Shown here one piece after another: positions 8,652 through 12,672 of a DNA stretch of 12,672 bases. Origin of the DNA: JAXLVB01 sp044228045 (GTDB lineage Bacteria > Bacteroidota > Bacteroidia > Cytophagales > Spirosomataceae); NCBI GenBank assembly GCA_044228045.1, contig JBGAVQ010000161.1:1-12672 (forward strand), given 5' to 3'. Numbering within the stretch: position 1 is the first letter of the stretch; the number at the start of each line of letters is the position of its first letter. The notes under the pieces were generated by a model. That model was given only the letters and a program-made list of their open reading frames with translations. It was not told the origin of the DNA and made no database searches. The position numbers and the translations under genes were made by a program.

Positions 8652-9686
8652 TTACTCACAACCGACTCCTTTCAAAATCAAAGTATCACCAGAGAGGGTG
8701 TAAGATACATCTAAAGAAGCGCATAATATTTCGAGAATAATTGGCAGAGATTGATTGTTAAAATCGGCAGTTAATAGGCATTTTGAAATGGCCTTATCTG
8801 ATAACTGGATATGAATATTGAATTGCCTCTCTAACTGATTGATGACTTGACTGATGGGCGTTTCGTTAAAATTGATTGAAATGGGTTCAAATATTTCTTT
8901 TTTGGCTTCGGCATTGGTTTCCATTGCCGTCAAGTGATTTGTAGCTACTTCAAAAAGAGCCTTCTGCTGGGGTTTCAAAATTATGGTTTCGGGGTTGGTA
9001 TTTCCTTTTTCGGCCATACTCCGCACCGCAACGCTTCCCGACACCACAGACACTTGAAAAATCGCCTGTTTTGGCAAGGCTTTTACGTTAAACTTTGTCC
9101 CCAAAACCCGTATTTGCATTTTATCACTTTGAATTAAAAACGGGTGCGAGGCATCATGGGCTACATCAAAAAATCCTTCACCAATAAAAGTTACTTGTCT
9201 TGTTTTTCCTTCAAATGCCTTAGGGTAGGTCAGTTCGGCATTGGGATACAAACAGACTTGTGTACCGTCGGGCAAGCGGTGGGTGATGAGCTTGGCTTCT
9301 TTATTGACAAATCGAACGACGGCATCTTGCTTCATCGGTTCTATAAACCCAAATAATGATTCGTTTGTTTTGGCAGGCGTAAATTGTAAATAAGACCACC
9401 CCGCCCAGCATAACAGCAGAAAAGACGCTGCAATACCCATTTGTACCCTCCAATTACGCCAAAGTGGTAATTTTATGGGTATTTCTTCGTCGCTATCAAA
9501 CGGCACACCTATCGTGCTTTTTATTTTTTTTAAGGTTTCTTCTTCTAACAATTGCTGATCTAAATCAGAAAGTGAGGCAAGGAAATCCTTATCGCCTTTT
9601 TGTGCTTCATACCAAGCCTCCACTTTGCGTGTTTCGTTGGTAGTACATTGACCAGCAAGATATTTATCTAATAATTCTCGTTTCAT
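8652..9686 (-). CDS. FecR-family anti-sigma factor, inner-membrane
   Basis: Single-pass inner-membrane regulator that holds the partner ECF sigma factor and responds to a signal from the STN domain of the transporter; 344 aa. The cytoplasmic N-terminal region (about 1-80) starts with MKRELLDKYLAGQCTTNE, the usual short helical sigma-binding part. One membrane segment lies at about 82-100 (VQMGIAASFLLLCWAGWSYL). The periplasmic FecR domain covers about 123-225, with LPDGTQVCLYPNAELTYP, GEGFFDVAHD and VLGTKFNVKA. The C-terminal DUF4974-like region (about 268-338, ISINFNETPISQVINQLERQFNI onward) resembles an STN fold and is typical of Bacteroidota FecR proteins. The gene starts 36 bp after the sigma factor stop, which indicates a two-gene operon. 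The susC gene lies directly downstream. Confidence 0.94.
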   Translation of the reverse strand: MKRELLDKYLAGQCTTNETRKVEAWYEAQKGDKDFLASLSDLDQQLLEEETLKKIKSTIGVPFDSDEEIPIKLPLWRNWRVQMGIAASFLLLCWAGWSYLQFTPAKTNESLFGFIEPMKQDAVVRFVNKEAKLITHRLPDGTQVCLYPNAELTYPKAFEGKTRQVTFIGEGFFDVAHDASHPFLIQSDKMQIRVLGTKFNVKALPKQAIFQVSVVSGSVAVRSMAEKGNTNPETIILKPQQKALFEVATNHLTAMETNAEAKKEIFEPISINFNETPISQVINQLERQFNIHIQLSDKAISKCLLTADFNNQSLPIILEILCASLDVSYTLSGDTLILKGVGCE

Positions 9687-9722
9687 GGTGATACTTGATA
9701 TTTCTGAATGATTGAAGTTTGC

Positions 9723-10325
9723 TTAAAATAACCATTTAGAAATGGCTAAAAGTCCGATTCCAACAAGGGTGTTGAGGCGTGAGTGTAGCACATGACGCAA
9801 AGTGCGTAGGGCTTTTGTAATGTGTTGCTCAACTGTTTTTGGTGAAATATTAAGTGCTTCGGCTATTTCTTTATTGGTTGCTCCGTTGCGGCTCATGGTG
9901 AAAACTTCACTGCATTTTTCGGGCAATTGCTTCAAGGCCGCTTGGTATTCGATTTGCAAATCTTGATAATCCAACCATTCGTTTGTTTCGTTACTCATTT
10001 GGCTTTGGGTTTGAGCCATTTTTGCCAAATTTTGCTCGTAAATCATTCGTTTTCGGTACTGATTGATAATCAAATAGCGAATTGCCACAAAAAAATAGGA
10101 TGCCAAAGAGGTATGCACCTCTATTTTATGCCGATTTTGCCAAAAACTCACAAAAAGGTCTTGTACTACCTCTTGGGCTAAAAACCGGTCATGGAGTTTT
10201 TCGTAAGCATGATTGTACAATTTGCCAAAATAACGGGCATACAGCGTATCAAACGCCATAACATTGTCCTCTTTTAGCAAAGCAATGAGGTCAAAATCGG
10301 CATAGGCTTGGTATAAGTTTGGCAT
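9723..10325 (-). CDS. ECF sigma factor, FecI-like (Bacteroidota type)
   Basis: Alternative RNA polymerase sigma factor of 200 aa, expected to direct transcription of the downstream PUL once released by its FecR partner. Region 2 covers about residues 24-95: FDTLYARYFGKLYNHAYEKL, then the core-binding and -10 recognition helices with AQEVVQDLFVSFWQNR and IRYLIINQYRKR. A linker rich in Q, M and E follows (about 96-125). Region 4 covers about 127-180: LPEKCSEVFTMSRNGATNKE, then the helix-turn-helix IAEALNISPKTVEQHITKAL used for -35 recognition. The last 14 residues (LVGIGLLAISKWLF) are hydrophobic and extend past region 4. The upstream gap to the sulfatase is 124 bp, so it probably has its own promoter. 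The FecR gene follows after 36 bp. Confidence 0.95.
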   Translation of the reverse strand: MPNLYQAYADFDLIALLKEDNVMAFDTLYARYFGKLYNHAYEKLHDRFLAQEVVQDLFVSFWQNRHKIEVHTSLASYFFVAIRYLIINQYRKRMIYEQNLAKMAQTQSQMSNETNEWLDYQDLQIEYQAALKQLPEKCSEVFTMSRNGATNKEIAEALNISPKTVEQHITKALRTLRHVLHSRLNTLVGIGLLAISKWLF

Positions 10326-10449
10326 TTGCTAAGGATTATGGTTGTCAAGATTTTTACCCATTCCATAAAATCACGTTTACTACAAAAACCTACTGTTTTA
10401 CAAATCGTTTGGAACTTTATGAAATTTAGAAGTAAAATCATAAAGCGCT
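10326..10449 (-). promoter_or_regulatory. Intergenic region upstream of the sigma factor
   Basis: This 124-bp A/T-rich gap is the likely location of a promoter for the sigma/FecR pair. Near matches to a TAnnTTTG box exist (for example TAAATTTC), but none has a TTG element at suitable spacing, so I do not assign a position. A perfect 12-bp palindrome, TAAAGCGCTTTA at 10441-10452, overlaps the stop codon of the sulfatase before it. It has no T-run and could be a weak hairpin or an operator-like site. Confidence 0.3.
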
Positions 10450-11871
10450 TTAATTTTTCACAGTAACTCCTTTCAACTTCTTATACTCTTCGGCTTGGGT
10501 TAATCCCAAGAAAGTGGGCGCAATCATGCCTTTCTCCCATGTTGTTCTTGCCTTGCCCAATTCGTCTGCCAACGTCTTTTCTTGGTCAATGATATTGGCT
10601 TTCTCATTTATTTCCTTTTTCAAATCGTATAAGTAAAGGCTGTCTTTCAATACCACCATTTTCTTTTCTGCCTTGTTGATGACGGCATAATTACTTCTGT
10701 CGTACATTCGCCAAAATAAGAAATCGTGCGGTGCTTTGTTGGTTTTAGTCGTTAGATAGGGTAGCAAATCAGTGCCATCTAAGGGATTTTTGGGGTTTGC
10801 CGCTCCTTGGATATTTGCCAGAACGGTCCTTAAAATATCCAAGGCAATAATGGGTTTGTCGTAGGTCAAGTTAGCAGGGATTTTACCCGTCCATTGCATT
10901 GCAAAAGGTACTCGGATACCGCCTTCAAAAACACTACCTTTTTGTCCACGTAAGGGGGCATTGTTGCTGCCATTGTCTGAAACAGGCCCACCATTATCCG
11001 ATAAAAAGATAATAATCGTATTGTCCATCTGCCCTGTTTCTTTCAATTTATCAAGCACTCTGCCCACACCATCATCCATGGCACTCACCATAGCGGCGTA
11101 GGTGCGGCGTTTGGGGTTTTTGATATTTTCAAAGCGTTTAAGGTATTTTTCGGTCGCTTGCAGCGGGGCATGGGGTGCATTGTAAGCAAGGTACAGAAAG
11201 AACGGCTTTTGTTTATTTCTTTCCACAAACGACACCGCTTCTCTCGAAAGAGCATCAGTTAGGTATTCAGTTTCTTCAACGACTGTATAATTTCTGTTCA
11301 GCTTTGTTCTGTAACTTTCCCCTTCGCCATTGGCATCTTCGGGGTTTTGGAGTGTTAAATTTTCAGGAAAATATTGATGCCCGCCACCCAGAAAGCCAAA
11401 AAACTCGTGAAACCACGTTCAAAGTTGCAAAAACCTTATGAAACCAAGGAACATTTGCCACCAGCATACACTAGTATACCCCGACCGCCCCAATGCATCG
11501 GCCATTGTTTCTTCGGTGAGGGGCAAGCCCATGGTGCTGTCAGCGGTTACGTACAGGGGGTTGCGTTCATAACCGAAACGATATTGATACCGACCCGTCA
11601 GCAGGCCCGCACGGCTCGGACTACACACGCCAAAAGAAACATGTCCCGACGAAAACACAACCCCAGCTTTGGCAATACGGTCAATATGGGGTGTGGGAAT
11701 GTCCTGACAACCATTAAAACCCACATCGTTGTAGCCCAAATCATCGGCAACAATGAGGAGTACGTTTGGGTTTTTTGCTTTGGGTTCAACTGATTTTGAT
11801 ACCTTTTTTGGAATAAAGGCAGCCAATGCGAGGACAAAGGCAGTTGAGAACATGAATAATAGTTTTCGCAT
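10450..11871 (-). pseudogene. S1-family sulfatase interrupted by an in-frame TGA in a scrambled segment
   Basis: From the ATG at 11871 to the TAA at 10450 there are exactly 474 codons, a normal sulfatase length, and both ends are in the same frame. The N-terminal part has a signal peptide (about 1-20), D43-D44 in VADDLGYND, and the formylglycine motif CSPSR at C83. The C-terminal part has AYNAPHAP, LSDNGG and the lysine of RGQKGSVFEGG. Between them an in-frame TGA stands at 11421-11419. In the 70 bp around it the frame gives SVCWWQMFLGFIRFLQL, stop, TWFHEFFGF, where the family has roughly GKWHLG and RGF-EFFGF. Remnants of GKW (11459-11452) and ERGF (11420-11410) appear in the +1 frame, so several compensating small indels are needed. 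After the lesion the protein resumes as FLGGGHQYFPENL and stays in frame. This is either a decayed gene or a local sequencing or assembly error. As written, no active enzyme would be made. It follows GH16 by 44 bp. Confidence 0.85.
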
Positions 11872-11915
11872 AGTTACTTAGGTGTTATTTTACTGAGAGG
11901 ATGCCTCCTATTTCT

Positions 11916-12672
11916 TTATTTAGGGGCATAAATTCTTACATAGTCAATCAAATATTGAGAAGGGAGGGTTGTGTTAGCCAAACTGCCGCCATTTTGGCCT
12001 CCTAATGCTAAGTTAAGTAATAAATAATGAGGCTGATGAAAGGGGTTTTTACCGTCTGATTTGTTGATACTCTTTGTCAAATCAATGGTATTCATAGACA
12101 CGCCATCGAGCAGAATATCCATTTTTTCTTCTGTCCACTCCAACGTCCAAACATGGTAACTTTCTGCCCAATTGGAAGGAAAAGCACTCATCGGTTTTGA
12201 GGCACCGTCCCATATTGCTTTCCATTTTGTAGCGGAAGCATAAGCGTAATTAGCAAGGATTTTATCGTCGTAGTATTCCAATACATCTACTTCGCCGTTT
12301 GAAGGCCATTCGCCACTTGTGCCAAGTGTCCATATTGCAGGCCACAGGCCAGTTTCTGTAATAATTTTTGCACGTACTTCCATTTTTCCATAGCGGAAAG
12401 CGTGTTCTTTTTTCATCTTCACACTTGCCGACGTGTATTCGATGAATGGACGATTTGTTCGCCAATCTTTGCTTCCTTCTATGAAGTTGGGGTTGTTTTT
12501 TCGTTCTTTTTTGGCCGTAATAACCAGATTTCCATTACTACAAGCAGCATTTTCTTTTTGATACCATTGGGCTTCTTCATTTCGAGCAAAACCCGTTTCA
12601 AACTCCCATTTTGTAGGGTCAAGTTCGCCCTCCTTATCAAATTCATCAGACCAGGCCAATTGATAAGATGGC
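11916..12672 (-). CDS. Glycoside hydrolase family 16 endo-glycanase (partial, N-terminus missing)
   Basis: Endo-acting hydrolase of beta-1,3 or beta-1,4 linked glucans or galactans. The frame is open to the window edge (beginning PSYQLAWSDEF), so the signal peptide and true start lie outside. A TTG at 12659 is only an internal codon. The catalytic signature EVDVLE is of the ExDxxE (beta-bulge) form: nucleophile E at 12293-12291 and acid/base E at 12278-12276. Other GH16 landmarks are WSDEF near the start, the FRYGKMEVRAKI strand, GLWPAIWTLG, and HVWTLEWTEEKMDILLDG, with the closing YLIDYVRIYAPK strand at the C-terminus. The ExDxxE form is shared by laminarinases, agarases, porphyranases and carrageenases, so it does not settle the substrate. 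It is followed 44 bp later by a sulfatase gene, which suggests a sulfated glycan, though a glucan target remains possible. Confidence 0.93.
   Translation of the reverse strand, partial: PSYQLAWSDEFDKEGELDPTKWEFETGFARNEEAQWYQKENAACSNGNLVITAKKERKNNPNFIEGSKDWRTNRPFIEYTSASVKMKKEHAFRYGKMEVRAKIITETGLWPAIWTLGTSGEWPSNGEVDVLEYYDDKILANYAYASATKWKAIWDGASKPMSAFPSNWAESYHVWTLEWTEEKMDILLDGVSMNTIDLTKSINKSDGKNPFHQPHYLLLNLALGGQNGGSLANTTLPSQYLIDYVRIYAPK

Noticed and set aside
10326..10449. A specific promoter position upstream of the sigma factor
   Set aside because: Near matches to TAnnTTTG exist but lack a correctly spaced TTG element. In such A/T-rich DNA single-element matches are expected by chance.
11419..11421. 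TGA as a selenocysteine codon or programmed recoding site in the broken sulfatase
   Set aside because: The surrounding residues are scrambled relative to the family, not just at the TGA. The position is not the catalytic cysteine, and no plausible SECIS-like hairpin was evident. Local indels explain it better.
11175..11793. Open frames on the plus strand opposite the broken sulfatase (up to 139 codons)
   Set aside because: They are antisense to clearly conserved sulfatase sequence, have low-complexity basic composition and match no recognisable family. They are shadows of the real gene.

Overview
This window reads as a sulfatase-rich polysaccharide utilization locus (PUL) of a member of the Bacteroidota. 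The evidence is a SusC/SusD pair, an ECF sigma/FecR pair of the Bacteroidota type with a C-terminal DUF4974-like region, an STN domain on the SusC protein, A/T-rich start contexts and moderately low GC. The style of the SusC N-terminus suggests the order Cytophagales (Spirosomataceae-like), but that placement is an inference. Every supported gene lies on the minus strand, so transcription runs from the high to the low coordinates.

Layout in the direction of transcription: (1) 12672-11916, a GH16 endo-glycanase cut by the window edge; (2) 11871-10450, an S1-type sulfatase interrupted by an in-frame TGA inside a scrambled stretch of about 70 bp; (3) 10325-9723, a FecI-like ECF sigma factor; (4) 9686-8652, a FecR-like anti-sigma factor; (5) 8429-5037, a SusC/TonB-dependent transporter with an N-terminal STN signalling domain; (6) 5004-3451, a SusD glycan-binding lipoprotein; (7) 3323-1728, an S1 sulfatase; (8) 1617-97, a second and divergent S1 sulfatase; (9) 60-1, the first 20 codons of an unidentified gene.

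How the parts probably work together: GH16 cleaves a beta-linked, probably sulfated, polysaccharide. SusD and SusC capture and import oligosaccharides, and the sulfatases remove sulfate esters. Substrate binding at SusC would be signalled through its STN domain to FecR in the inner membrane, which would release the sigma factor to transcribe susC and the genes after it. The architecture supports this circuit, but nothing in the sequence proves it. The substrate cannot be named from sequence alone.

Two non-coding signals stand out. One is a 16-bp hairpin followed by a T-run between susD and the first downstream sulfatase, probably an attenuating terminator or an mRNA 3'-end stabiliser inside the PUL. 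The other is a GC-rich hairpin in the 222-bp susC leader whose T-run faces the strand that carries no genes. No tRNA, rRNA, CRISPR array, insertion sequence or phage gene was seen. The window is a recognisable PUL with some unusual details; I see no support for a wholly new type of system.
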